Shown piece by piece: positions 44,165 to 51,707 of a stretch of 64,000 nt of DNA. Numbering within the stretch: position 1 is the stretch's first letter; every line of letters starts with the position of its first letter. Location: NCBI GenBank assembly GCA_036310845.1, contig JAXJRB010000086.1, positions 1 to 64,000 on the forward strand, written 5' to 3'. Both the position numbers and the translations under genes were made by a program. Source of the DNA: COE1 sp036310845. GTDB lineage: Bacteria; Bacillota; Clostridia; Lachnospirales; Lachnospiraceae. Under the pieces are notes generated by a model. The model was not told where the DNA came from, did no database searches, and worked only from the letters and a program-made list of their open reading frames with translations.

Positions 44165-44620
44165 TTAATTGAAAGGCAGTTCTTCATCGATACCATCAGG
44201 AATATTCATAAATCCGTCTCCTGCATAAGACTGAGGTGCAGAATTATTATTATTATTTCCTGAATATTCATTGCTATTGGATGTATTATTTCCGTTACTG
44301 TTTTTACTTTCAGCAAATTCTTGCTCTTCAACAACAACATCTGTGGTATAAACTTTTACACCATCCTTATTGGTATAACTACCTGTCTGGATACGACCAG
44401 TGATAGCAACTTTTGTACCCTTACGAAAATATCTTTCGGCAAATTCTCCAGCCTTGCCAAAAGCAACACAGGAAATAAAATCGGTTTCCTGTTCTCCATC
44501 TCTTTTGAATCTTCTGTCTATTGCTAGAGTATACCTTGCGATAGCCATCTGATTCTCGCCCTGTGTATATCTTACCTCTGGATCTCTTGTTAAACGTCCC
44601 ATTAAAATTGCTTTATTCAT
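44165..44620 (-). CDS. ssb: Single-stranded DNA-binding protein
   Basis: A 151-residue SSB: OB fold in residues 1-105 (MNKAILMGRLTRDPEVRYTQ, then FISCVAFGKAGEFAERYFRK, KVAITGRIQTGSYTNKDG), a Ser/Asn-rich linker and the acidic tip DEELPFN, a variant of the usual DDDIPF ending with an extra Asn. Binds single-stranded DNA and recruits partners through the tip. First gene of the L4 operon. Confidence 0.97.
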   Translation of the reverse strand: MNKAILMGRLTRDPEVRYTQGENQMAIARYTLAIDRRFKRDGEQETDFISCVAFGKAGEFAERYFRKGTKVAITGRIQTGSYTNKDGVKVYTTDVVVEEQEFAESKNSNGNNTSNSNEYSGNNNNNSAPQSYAGDGFMNIPDGIDEELPFN

Positions 44621-44670
44621 AATTATTGTTCCTTTCTGCCATAAGGCGTTAAAATATTTTTATTTATATA

Positions 44671-44772
44671 AACCGTTAAAAAACGGATTGTTTTTTTATA
44701 AAAAAAACAGTTAAAGCAAGTGCTTTAACTGAAATGAAATTTAATAAATAATATTAAGATATGTATATTATA
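44671..44772 (-). promoter_or_regulatory. Two-hairpin leader L4 with promoter
   Basis: TTGCAA, 16 bases, TATAAT (44767-44772), hairpin A (44708-44731, CAGTTAAAGCA/TGCTTTAACTG, T-run), hairpin B (44671-44689, AATCCGTT/AACGGTT). Hairpin A changes the GCAG foot to CAGT yet stays paired. Controls ssb. Confidence 0.8.
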
Positions 44773-44849
44773 CCACATAAGTATAATATTGCAAGTACCA
44801 AATTATCCCCTATAGTTAATCAAACTATAGGGGATGTTGGTATATCATC

Positions 44850-47195
44850 TTATACTTTTATTAAATTTTTGATTGTTTTTACAATTTCCTTTGGGAGTGT
44901 GCCTGGTTCGTCTGTCTTAACAAAATGGGCTGCAATTTTTGGGGATAATCCCTGTGTATAGATATTTTCTATACGTTCTTGGTCATCACCGAGTCCAAAG
45001 GCTATGTATTTAACATTTTTCTTGGAATATTCCATTAATACGTTCTTAATGTCCTGATATGCGAGTTCTGTACTTCCATATGCTGATGGAAGACCATCTG
45101 AGATAATAAACATGATTTTGGTTTCTTCTTTTCTTTGAGAGAGCTTTTCAGAACAGAATCGAAGAGCCATTCCATCACGATTACAGCCACTAGCATGTAA
45201 GTCACAGATACGATACTTATCTTTTCCGTCAACGCTTCCATAATCTGCAAGTGAATACATGGTTACTGCACGACTCGAATTATGCGCATATACCATAACT
45301 GGGATATTTAGTGCTAATCCGAATTCATATAAGAGTATTGCAGTTTGCCTAGCATAGTCAAGTTTACGATTGGCTGCCATGGAACCGGAAGCATCGATTA
45401 AAATAGAAAAAGCCATATTCGGGATATCTTCTGGTAAGTCATTTTTACATAAAACTCTTGAATCAAAACGATATAATGAAGATTGATCCAAATAACGTCC
45501 CTGATATAGCCCATTGATTTTTCCACCTTGCTGATGGTCTTTAATTTTATTGCGGATTTCATTAATAGTCTTTTTCACCAGAAATCGAATTTCTTCCATG
45601 TCTTTGTCATAAATAGCATATGCATTAGGAGATGGCATATCTCTAACGATAGTTACCTTGACATGTTTGTTGATAGGAGAATAATCAAACTCGGAAACTT
45701 CTTTTTGCAGAGTTTCGATTATTTCCTTTTCTAATTCGTTCAAAACTTTATCTTCCGCAATTTTTTCTTCAATAGAATCACATAGACGCATGTCCTGCGG
45801 TGATGGAATAGATGCATCAGGTTCTTTTTCCTTCATTAATTCTTCCATTTTTTCTGAGTTATTTCGTGGGTATGACTGAGGTGTTTTTTCCTTAATATTG
45901 CTGTCATTAAGAACTGAACCACTTCCGGTATCAATGTCATCATCTATGTCATCTGGAATATTTTCCAATATAGACGAAGGATTGGGGTTATTTTTGGAAT
46001 TGTCTGCTTCAGAAGTAGAATTTTGTTCTAATGAATTATCTTGTTGCAAAGTTCCATTATCATGCATAGAGGAGTTATTTGCTACTTGTTTGTTTCCTTG
46101 ATTTGAATTACTTTGCTGATTGGAATTGCTTTGGCCATTTCCATTAGTTGGAGTGGAATTATTATCATCTTCCAATGAATTACTTTGAGAAGAGTCATTG
46201 CTTTGTTCAGATGTATCAGTCTGCGATGATTCATTAGTATTTTGCTCAGAATTAGAATTGGATGTGCTAGAAGCGCTTGAAACATTTTGGTTTCCTTGCA
46301 CTGAATTATTATGGTGGGATGAATTTCCACCTTGTGTTTTAGAAGCATCATTGGCTTTGTTTTGTGATTCATTTTTCATAAATTCATAGAATTTACAAAA
46401 AATTTCATTAATAAGCCTTATGCGTATGAATGATTTATCTGCATGAACAGCTTCTCTTATTAAGTCATAATTAGACAGGAGAGTAGCGATAGCAGGAATA
46501 GATTTGTCATCTGCATCCATCTTAACCGTTCCATATTTGACCATCGATAGAATAGCATTGAATAGTATGGCTGGTTCTGATAGTCCATTTGATTTTTGGA
46601 CTTTTACAGATTCAAAATCATCCAGCTGCATTTTTCGTAGATGATACAAGCATTGTCCTTCACCTGGTACGTTTTCTAGAATTTTCGATTCAATAAATCC
46701 ATCTTCAATGGAATTTTCAAGTCTTTTCCAGATTTTGAACCATTGTGTTAATTCTTCTTCAGACCACAGCATCATATCTGCTAAAAGAGTATCATATTCT
46801 TCACATTTAGGTTTTGGAAACAATTCCCTTTTGTTCAAAAATGTTTCTCTTGTAGATTTCAGTAAATGAAAATCTGTAAATAGGAGATGTCCGCATTCAT
46901 GCAGCACAAGACCTTTTTGAATTACCAGTTTGTTTATTCTTCCGTCTGCACGATGGAAAAAGGAATTGTTGAGATTCAATACCAATCGATACCGGTCCGT
47001 AGCGTATGCTATAGGTCCATCATTGTTCCATTCAAGTACAACATGGATAACATTGTTGTAAAGTTTACAAATGGCTTCAGATAAATTCTGCATATATGCA
47101 TGGCATTGTTTGCTTAAGAAAAATTCTTTATCTGTTACATCTGATTTCTTTTCAAGTACCTTCTGGCGAAAGTCCTTTATCATAGTACCATTCAT
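44850..47195 (-). CDS. VWA-domain protein with HECGH motif (CobT/NirD-like partner of MoxR ATPase)
   Basis: A 781-residue protein. N-terminal alpha domain with LVLHECGHLLFTDFH (HECGH at 99-103), a zinc-peptidase-like motif. Asn/Ser/Gln-rich disordered middle (about 285-430). C-terminal von Willebrand A domain with the MIDAS ILIDASGSM near residue 600 and the later FIISDGLPS. VWA proteins commonly act as adaptors for MoxR/CbbQ/CobS AAA+ ATPases, and one such ATPase is encoded at 48180-50024. Both have the same leader. Target unknown. Confidence 0.85.
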   Translation of the reverse strand: MNGTMIKDFRQKVLEKKSDVTDKEFFLSKQCHAYMQNLSEAICKLYNNVIHVVLEWNNDGPIAYATDRYRLVLNLNNSFFHRADGRINKLVIQKGLVLHECGHLLFTDFHLLKSTRETFLNKRELFPKPKCEEYDTLLADMMLWSEEELTQWFKIWKRLENSIEDGFIESKILENVPGEGQCLYHLRKMQLDDFESVKVQKSNGLSEPAILFNAILSMVKYGTVKMDADDKSIPAIATLLSNYDLIREAVHADKSFIRIRLINEIFCKFYEFMKNESQNKANDASKTQGGNSSHHNNSVQGNQNVSSASSTSNSNSEQNTNESSQTDTSEQSNDSSQSNSLEDDNNSTPTNGNGQSNSNQQSNSNQGNKQVANNSSMHDNGTLQQDNSLEQNSTSEADNSKNNPNPSSILENIPDDIDDDIDTGSGSVLNDSNIKEKTPQSYPRNNSEKMEELMKEKEPDASIPSPQDMRLCDSIEEKIAEDKVLNELEKEIIETLQKEVSEFDYSPINKHVKVTIVRDMPSPNAYAIYDKDMEEIRFLVKKTINEIRNKIKDHQQGGKINGLYQGRYLDQSSLYRFDSRVLCKNDLPEDIPNMAFSILIDASGSMAANRKLDYARQTAILLYEFGLALNIPVMVYAHNSSRAVTMYSLADYGSVDGKDKYRICDLHASGCNRDGMALRFCSEKLSQRKEETKIMFIISDGLPSAYGSTELAYQDIKNVLMEYSKKNVKYIAFGLGDDQERIENIYTQGLSPKIAAHFVKTDEPGTLPKEIVKTIKNLIKV

Positions 47196-47238
47196 TATTT
47201 AATTTTCCTCCTTTTGATATGTTATATTTTATTTATTT

Positions 47239-47342
47239 AAACCGCAGTAGCGGGTTATTTTTGCATGAAAAAAAGCAGACAGAACAACAGTCCTATCTGC
47301 TAAATGTTTTTTATTAAATGAAATTATTATAGTGATATTTTA
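47239..47342 (-). promoter_or_regulatory. Two-hairpin leader L5 with promoter
   Basis: TTGCTA, 17 bases, TAAAAT (47337-47342), AATTTCATTT, hairpin A (47275-47300, GCAGACAG with CTGTCTGC-type complement through G-U, TTTTTTT), hairpin B (47239-47256). Controls the VWA gene. The remaining 47343-47506 holds only a terminator. Confidence 0.8.
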
Positions 47343-47462
47343 GCATAGAAATAGATGAGTAGCAACATGTTTTTGTTACAAACAATGAAAGTGAAATACA
47401 AATTATTTGATATACTCCCACGACAATGGACTTATCCACTTACTGAATTTGTAAAGAAAAAA

Positions 47463-47478
47463 GACGACTTGTGTCGCC
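47463..47478. terminator. Terminator after the two small genes
   Basis: CGAC/GTCG core stem with A-run and T-run flanks, 30 bases past the 47507 stop. Confidence 0.6.
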
Positions 47479-47506
47479 TTTTTCAAATTTGTTTACTCAG
47501 CATTAT

Positions 47507-47782
47507 TCAGCTTTCCGTAGTAGTAATACTTCGTAAAATCTCTTGTGAATACTTATACAACTTTTTCTGAATAATCTTTTTAGACTTTTCAAAAACTTCT
47601 TCATGAGTATGATATTTTGAGTCCAATACTGTTTTGGAACATTCTTTTGTTGGAAAATGCATATATAAAAACATTTTATCTAAGCCTACAAGTTGTCCTC
47701 TTAATGATGCTATTCTAAATTCTTCATTTCCTAATGTTAAGAAAAAATCGTATTCACTGTAAGCTATTTTTTCTACACGCAT
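47507..47782 (-). CDS. Unknown 91-residue protein
   Basis: Beta-rich start (VEKIAYSEYDFFLTLGNEEF), helical Lys-rich end. Start behind GGAGGTGATGAGAT. Downstream of the AAA+ ATPase and the 107-residue gene. Not recognised. Confidence 0.6.
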   Translation of the reverse strand: MRVEKIAYSEYDFFLTLGNEEFRIASLRGQLVGLDKMFLYMHFPTKECSKTVLDSKYHTHEEVFEKSKKIIQKKLYKYSQEILRSITTTES

Positions 47783-47801
47783 ATCTCATCACCTCCTTAA
47801 T

Positions 47802-48125
47802 TTATTGCTCAAAATATTTTTCAAGTTCTTGCATTATATCTTTCAGTTTGAAACCTAAGTATGTATCATTTTCTCCATCCTGTTTAATCCATTCTTCAAT
47901 AGTTCCATAAGCATTGTCATCGAATCCAAATATTATTAAGCCAACCACATCATCTAGCGTCTTAATAAATTCATCTGTTTCAATAATGCACCAACCTTCA
48001 TGATAATCTGGATTATTCTTTTCTTTCCTTAGTCTTTCTAATTCATTTCTATATTTTGTTTCCCATTCATCATAAATATGTTTTGCTAAATCTTTCATTT
48101 TTTTCATTTGTTTTTTTTTCTCCAT
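47802..48125 (-). CDS. Unknown 107-residue acidic/helical protein
   Basis: Helical N-terminus, then GWCIIETDEFIKTLDDVVGL. The exact start is unclear: ATG at 48125 has no ribosome site, while the internal ATG at 48107 has GGATGGAG farther upstream than usual. It follows the AAA+ gene across a hairpin. Not recognised. Confidence 0.55.
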   Translation of the reverse strand: MEKKKQMKKMKDLAKHIYDEWETKYRNELERLRKEKNNPDYHEGWCIIETDEFIKTLDDVVGLIIFGFDDNAYGTIEEWIKQDGENDTYLGFKLKDIMQELEKYFEQ

Positions 48126-48137
48126 CCATTTTTAGTT

Positions 48138-48172
48138 AAAATCGCAAGAAAAGTAGTATTTCTTGCGATTTT
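48138..48172. terminator. Hairpin after the AAA+ gene
   Basis: AAAATCGCAAGAAA pairs with TTTCTTGCGATTTT. The two small genes downstream have no promoter of their own that I can see, so partial read-through is likely. Confidence 0.7.
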
Positions 48173-48179
48173 AAGATTT

Positions 48180-50024
48180 TTAAATATTATTTGGTGCTGC
48201 AAACTGACAAGTCAAAGATGACATCAATTCTTCAACATATTCCTTTTTCTGCGATACTTTGTTCATAACGGTTTGAATAGCAGTCTGATAGACGATTCCT
48301 TCTGAAATAAACCCAGTATCCATTGCTTTAATCATAGCAGCCATTGCCCAATTTTCCAAAGCTCTGTATCCACAAACGCCATCTTCAATCCCTTTTTCCT
48401 TTGCTGCTTTAGATAAGTCGTAGATTACTTCTATCATACGGTCTAACATCTTTTCGTCAGGAAAGTTTAAGCGGGAGAGAATACGCTGTTTCATTGACTC
48501 TTTTGGTGGATTTTCAATTCTGTACACCAGACTCATTCTGTCCAACACGGACTGATTCAGGTTACAGCATCCTTCATACTCATCATTGGAGGTGAATACG
48601 AAAGTGCAATCAGGGTGTTTCTTGATTGTTTCACCAGTAGGTAATGTAATATATGAATTAGCACCAGTTTCTAACAATGCATTAAGACCAACAGCTACAC
48701 CGGGACGTAATACGCATCCGATTTCCTGTATCTCAAATCCATAACCTAATCTTGCGGCTCTGATTAATCCGGATTCTACATAGGTAAAGCTTTTACCATT
48801 TGCTCCGGTTTTGGCAATATGCTTCATTACTCTGTCAATCATCTCTACAATGATTTTTCCTTCATCACAGATACCGGTTGGCTTTTTGCCATATACCTGT
48901 TCAAATGCGGATGCAGGATCATTTACGACATCTTCAGTGCTTGGCAATCCTAATTCCATTCGAATAGCATCGAAGGATAAGCTGTCTTCAGAACAATTTG
49001 GAAATACCTGACCGATAAAATCAAAGATTTCCGTTCCAGGATTGCAAGTGTGATGTCCTCCTGGCAAGCCTAATCCAGCAAAGATAGCATTAGCACCTTC
49101 GGTTTTTCCGGTTCCGGCTGGACCGAGAAGATATACAACACGCATAGGTGATGGGAAAATAGTGGATTTTTTAAAGTAATTACATATTTCTGGTACAAAA
49201 TCCGGCATAACATATTTGGCCGGCAGATGTGCTTTGAGATTGTTTTCTTCCTCTGTAAAGACACGGGAAGGATTGTATGCATAACTTCCTTCGAAGTTAA
49301 GGGATTCATTTGGAATAGCAGTAGTGGTAGTAGTTGGTTCAGCATCTGATCTGAATTTACTTGGTGTTCCACAATAGATTTTCTCAATAGGTGTATCAAG
49401 GTCTTCAATTTTAAGTCTTGATACTTTATCAGTGTCCAGTGTTATTCTATCGGTTTCTGAACATGATAATCGCATTTCAATATTGGTAGAGAAGCGATTT
49501 AAAAGCATCGAGAAGTCTTCAATGTGGTTATTATAAATCCAGTCTTCAGCATCTACTTCCCATTCAAGAAAATCGCTCATGGTATCGTATATCTGATGGG
49601 CTTCTTCTTCTTCAAGGAATAGTGGCATAAGAGCCAATAAAACAAGTTTTTTGCTTTCCCTGTCTAGTTTAAAGCTTTTGACTACATCATTCTCATCCAC
49701 GATACCAGCTTTTATATATAAGGTTTTATCTTTCTTATATAACAGCTGGATACAAGCAGTTTCATTGTTTTCCTTTAATTCTGCAATATAGCCTTTATTG
49801 GTTTTTGCAGTGAAGCCTTTTATTCCATTGAATGTCCCTTTATAAATACGCAGAACATCATAAATAACGTCCTGTGTTCTTGCAGCTTGGCCACGTTTAA
49901 ATTTTTCTTCATAAAACTTACTTGGCTGATAGCCGGATGGTGCTGCAAAGCTAGTGAAAATTGTTTGCATTTCTGAAAGTTTCCCTTCAAAAGTTACATT
50001 GTCAAAGTTAAGTAGTGAAAACAT
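48180..50024 (-). CDS. MoxR/CbbQ-type AAA+ ATPase
   Basis: A 614-residue protein. A 290-residue N-terminal region without a known motif, then the AAA+ core: Walker A GPAGTGKT at 301-308, the H2-insert region GGHHTCNPGTEIFDFIGQVF, TFVFTSNDEYEG sensor-like motif and NQSVLDRMSLVYR. MoxR-type ATPases remodel or activate partners through VWA proteins; the VWA protein at 44850-47195 is the likely one. The start at 50024 follows AAGGAGGAACTATTT; the longer upstream reading crosses the L6 leader. Confidence 0.87.
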   Translation of the reverse strand: MFSLLNFDNVTFEGKLSEMQTIFTSFAAPSGYQPSKFYEEKFKRGQAARTQDVIYDVLRIYKGTFNGIKGFTAKTNKGYIAELKENNETACIQLLYKKDKTLYIKAGIVDENDVVKSFKLDRESKKLVLLALMPLFLEEEEAHQIYDTMSDFLEWEVDAEDWIYNNHIEDFSMLLNRFSTNIEMRLSCSETDRITLDTDKVSRLKIEDLDTPIEKIYCGTPSKFRSDAEPTTTTTAIPNESLNFEGSYAYNPSRVFTEEENNLKAHLPAKYVMPDFVPEICNYFKKSTIFPSPMRVVYLLGPAGTGKTEGANAIFAGLGLPGGHHTCNPGTEIFDFIGQVFPNCSEDSLSFDAIRMELGLPSTEDVVNDPASAFEQVYGKKPTGICDEGKIIVEMIDRVMKHIAKTGANGKSFTYVESGLIRAARLGYGFEIQEIGCVLRPGVAVGLNALLETGANSYITLPTGETIKKHPDCTFVFTSNDEYEGCCNLNQSVLDRMSLVYRIENPPKESMKQRILSRLNFPDEKMLDRMIEVIYDLSKAAKEKGIEDGVCGYRALENWAMAAMIKAMDTGFISEGIVYQTAIQTVMNKVSQKKEYVEELMSSLTCQFAAPNNI

Positions 50025-50075
50025 AAATAGTTCCTCCTTGTTTTTATTAATATGATATTTTTTTGTTTTATATTT

Positions 50076-50184
50076 AAACCGCATAAGCGGATTGTTTTTT
50101 TGCATAAAAAATAGCAGATAAATCAAAACGATTTATCTGCTAAATGATATTTTGAAAAAATTGAATTAATATATTTTTATTATA
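50076..50184 (-). promoter_or_regulatory. Two-hairpin leader L6 with promoter
   Basis: TTGCTT, 16 bases, TATAAT (50179-50184), hairpin A (50114-50140, GCAGATAAAT/ATTTATCTGC, U-rich tail), hairpin B (50076-50093). Controls the AAA+ gene. Confidence 0.8.
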
Positions 50185-50238
50185 ACATTTTTCTTAGAGA
50201 AAGCAATAATAATTTCAATTTGAATTCAAAATCTTTAA

Positions 50239-50856
50239 TTATATGCCACTCAGAGTTTCATATCTTAAAACTGAATTTTCCTGTTTCTGTAACGTATCTT
50301 TTAGCTTCTTTTCGGTGTCTTCTTTATACGCGCGTTTGATTTCTGTGTAAGCACCGTTAATAATTTCGTTCCAATTTCTGCACAATATTTCCGTTACATT
50401 ATTGATGTTCATGTCTTTTCCCCAGCTTCTGCGTCTTGCTACTTCAGGGTAATTATCAGCCCACAATCCGTCTGCGTACACAGCGGCATAGGAATGACAT
50501 TCTTCAACGATTGCTATTTTATACTCTGTTACTCCGACACTCTCATTTACACTGTAAGGTTTTCCATCGAAATAGATTTTGAAATGAGCAATTGGATATT
50601 CTCTGTTGTCTTTCTTTTGTTTCTCTACATAATGAGACAAAGATATTCTCTTTGTACTAGGTATGTCATTTGAAACATATTGACTAAGTTCTATCAAATC
50701 CTTTTCTATTCTTTTTTTGATTCTTGCAATTTCCATATCAGCCGATGCATTTACTTCTCTTGTAGACATGTTGAGCTTTTCAATAAGCTCATTTGCTTTT
50801 TCTCTGTACTTCTGCATAGCTTTAATCTCAATTTGTAATTTTTCCTTTTCGTTCAT
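50239..50856 (-). CDS. Unknown 205-residue coiled-coil protein
   Basis: N-terminal 75 residues are heptad-like (EKLQIEIKAMQKYREKANEL); the rest is mixed with HFKIYFDGKPYSVNE. Start at 50856 behind TTGGAGGAAAATGAT; its ATG overlaps the TGA of the frame that runs through 50857-50976. Not recognised. Confidence 0.65.
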   Translation of the reverse strand: MNEKEKLQIEIKAMQKYREKANELIEKLNMSTREVNASADMEIARIKKRIEKDLIELSQYVSNDIPSTKRISLSHYVEKQKKDNREYPIAHFKIYFDGKPYSVNESVGVTEYKIAIVEECHSYAAVYADGLWADNYPEVARRRSWGKDMNINNVTEILCRNWNEIINGAYTEIKRAYKEDTEKKLKDTLQKQENSVLRYETLSGI

Positions 50857-50976
50857 ATCATTTTCCTCCAATCAAGAAAGTTTTTTTTGCTTTTATTTGT
50901 TTTTAATAAATCAATTACTTTTTCAAGAGACACTGTGTCTCCAAACACTTCCCATGATTCTTGATAAAATTCTGAT
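50857..50976 (-). other. Coding-like frame without a start codon between two genes
   Basis: Minus strand: from the end of the 104-residue gene, the +1 frame reads VNKSEFYQESWEVFGDTVSL and on to NFLDWRKMI, then TGA overlapping the next ATG. No ATG, GTG or TTG with a ribosome site opens it. Either the 104-residue gene once continued here (frameshift), or a +1 shift occurs at CAA-TAA. Confidence 0.45.
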
Positions 50977-51291
50977 TTATTGACTAATTTCCATTAATTG
51001 GTGAGTGTAACACCATTCTACTTTTTTCATCATGTATTCAGGATTATCACTGCACAAGATATGGTCTTCTCTTAGATCTGAAGGGTGACACCCTTTTGGC
51101 AAACCGTATTTTTTTCGCACTCTATCATTTTTTGTTTTGTTGTGAATGAGGGTATTGTTGTATTGTCCCATCCATGTATTAGGATTCCAATTATTTGAAT
51201 ATACACATAAATAATCGTTTCCAACCTTTACATCATAATATTTCTGAGAATCATTTTCTCCATAGGTCCATTCATATTTTGTTTTACTCAT
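50977..51291 (-). CDS. Unknown 104-residue protein, possibly frameshifted at its end
   Basis: Starts with KTKYEWTYGENDSQKYYDVK behind GAGGAGAAAAAATAAAAA. Later DLREDHILCSDNPEYMMKKV; ends MEISQ. The downstream frame at 50857-50976 could be its true C-terminus. Downstream of leader L7. Not recognised. Confidence 0.6.
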   Translation of the reverse strand: MSKTKYEWTYGENDSQKYYDVKVGNDYLCVYSNNWNPNTWMGQYNNTLIHNKTKNDRVRKKYGLPKGCHPSDLREDHILCSDNPEYMMKKVEWCYTHQLMEISQ

Positions 51292-51329
51292 TTTTTATTT
51301 TTTCTCCTCGTATAGTCATTGGTAATTAT

Positions 51330-51361
51330 AAGAGCTATCAGAATAAATCCCGATAGCTCTT
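51330..51361 (-). terminator. Hairpin between the L7 remnant and the 104-residue gene
   Basis: AAGAGCTATC/GATAGCTCTT arms with a 12-base loop; on the minus strand followed by ATAATTACC, so only weakly terminator-like. Confidence 0.45.
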
Positions 51362-51369
51362 ATTTTTCT

Positions 51370-51480
51370 CTATGCAATCAAAGGTACCGTTTCAGTCGAA
51401 TAAAGATATTTATCTTGTTCGTTAAATACTTTTTCGTAGACTTCTTGGCTACCATCAAATGATTTTTTTAAATATAATTT
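51370..51480 (-). pseudogene. Gene remnant directly behind leader L7
   Basis: The frame reads KKSFDGSQEVYEKVFNEQDK and YLYSTETVPLIA to a TAG. It is protein-like but has no start codon or ribosome site: the leader's second hairpin runs straight into it. The 5' part of a gene appears deleted. Confidence 0.45.
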
Positions 51481-51495
51481 TTTGGGAATATATAT

Positions 51496-51601
51496 AAACC
51501 GCGAATGCGGATTGTTTTTGAATATAAAGAAAAAGCAGATATGGGATTCCATATCTGCTAAATTTAGATTTTAAAAATGAAATTATGATAGGTATAGTAT
51601 A
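51496..51601 (-). promoter_or_regulatory. Two-hairpin leader L7 with promoter
   Basis: TATACT (51596-51601) within a partial GGTATAGTATA box, AATTTCATTT, hairpin A (51535-51558, GCAGATATGG/CCATATCTGC, TTTTTCTTT), hairpin B (51496-51513, AATCCGC/GCGGTTT). The -35 is not clear here. Confidence 0.75.
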
Positions 51602-51707
51602 TAATAATACAATATGTTTGTATAGTGGAAAATAATATGTCCCTAATCTAATTAGAAACAATTAGATTAGATATAGAGTCTAATAATATTCTGTTTAGAT
51701 TGCGCAA

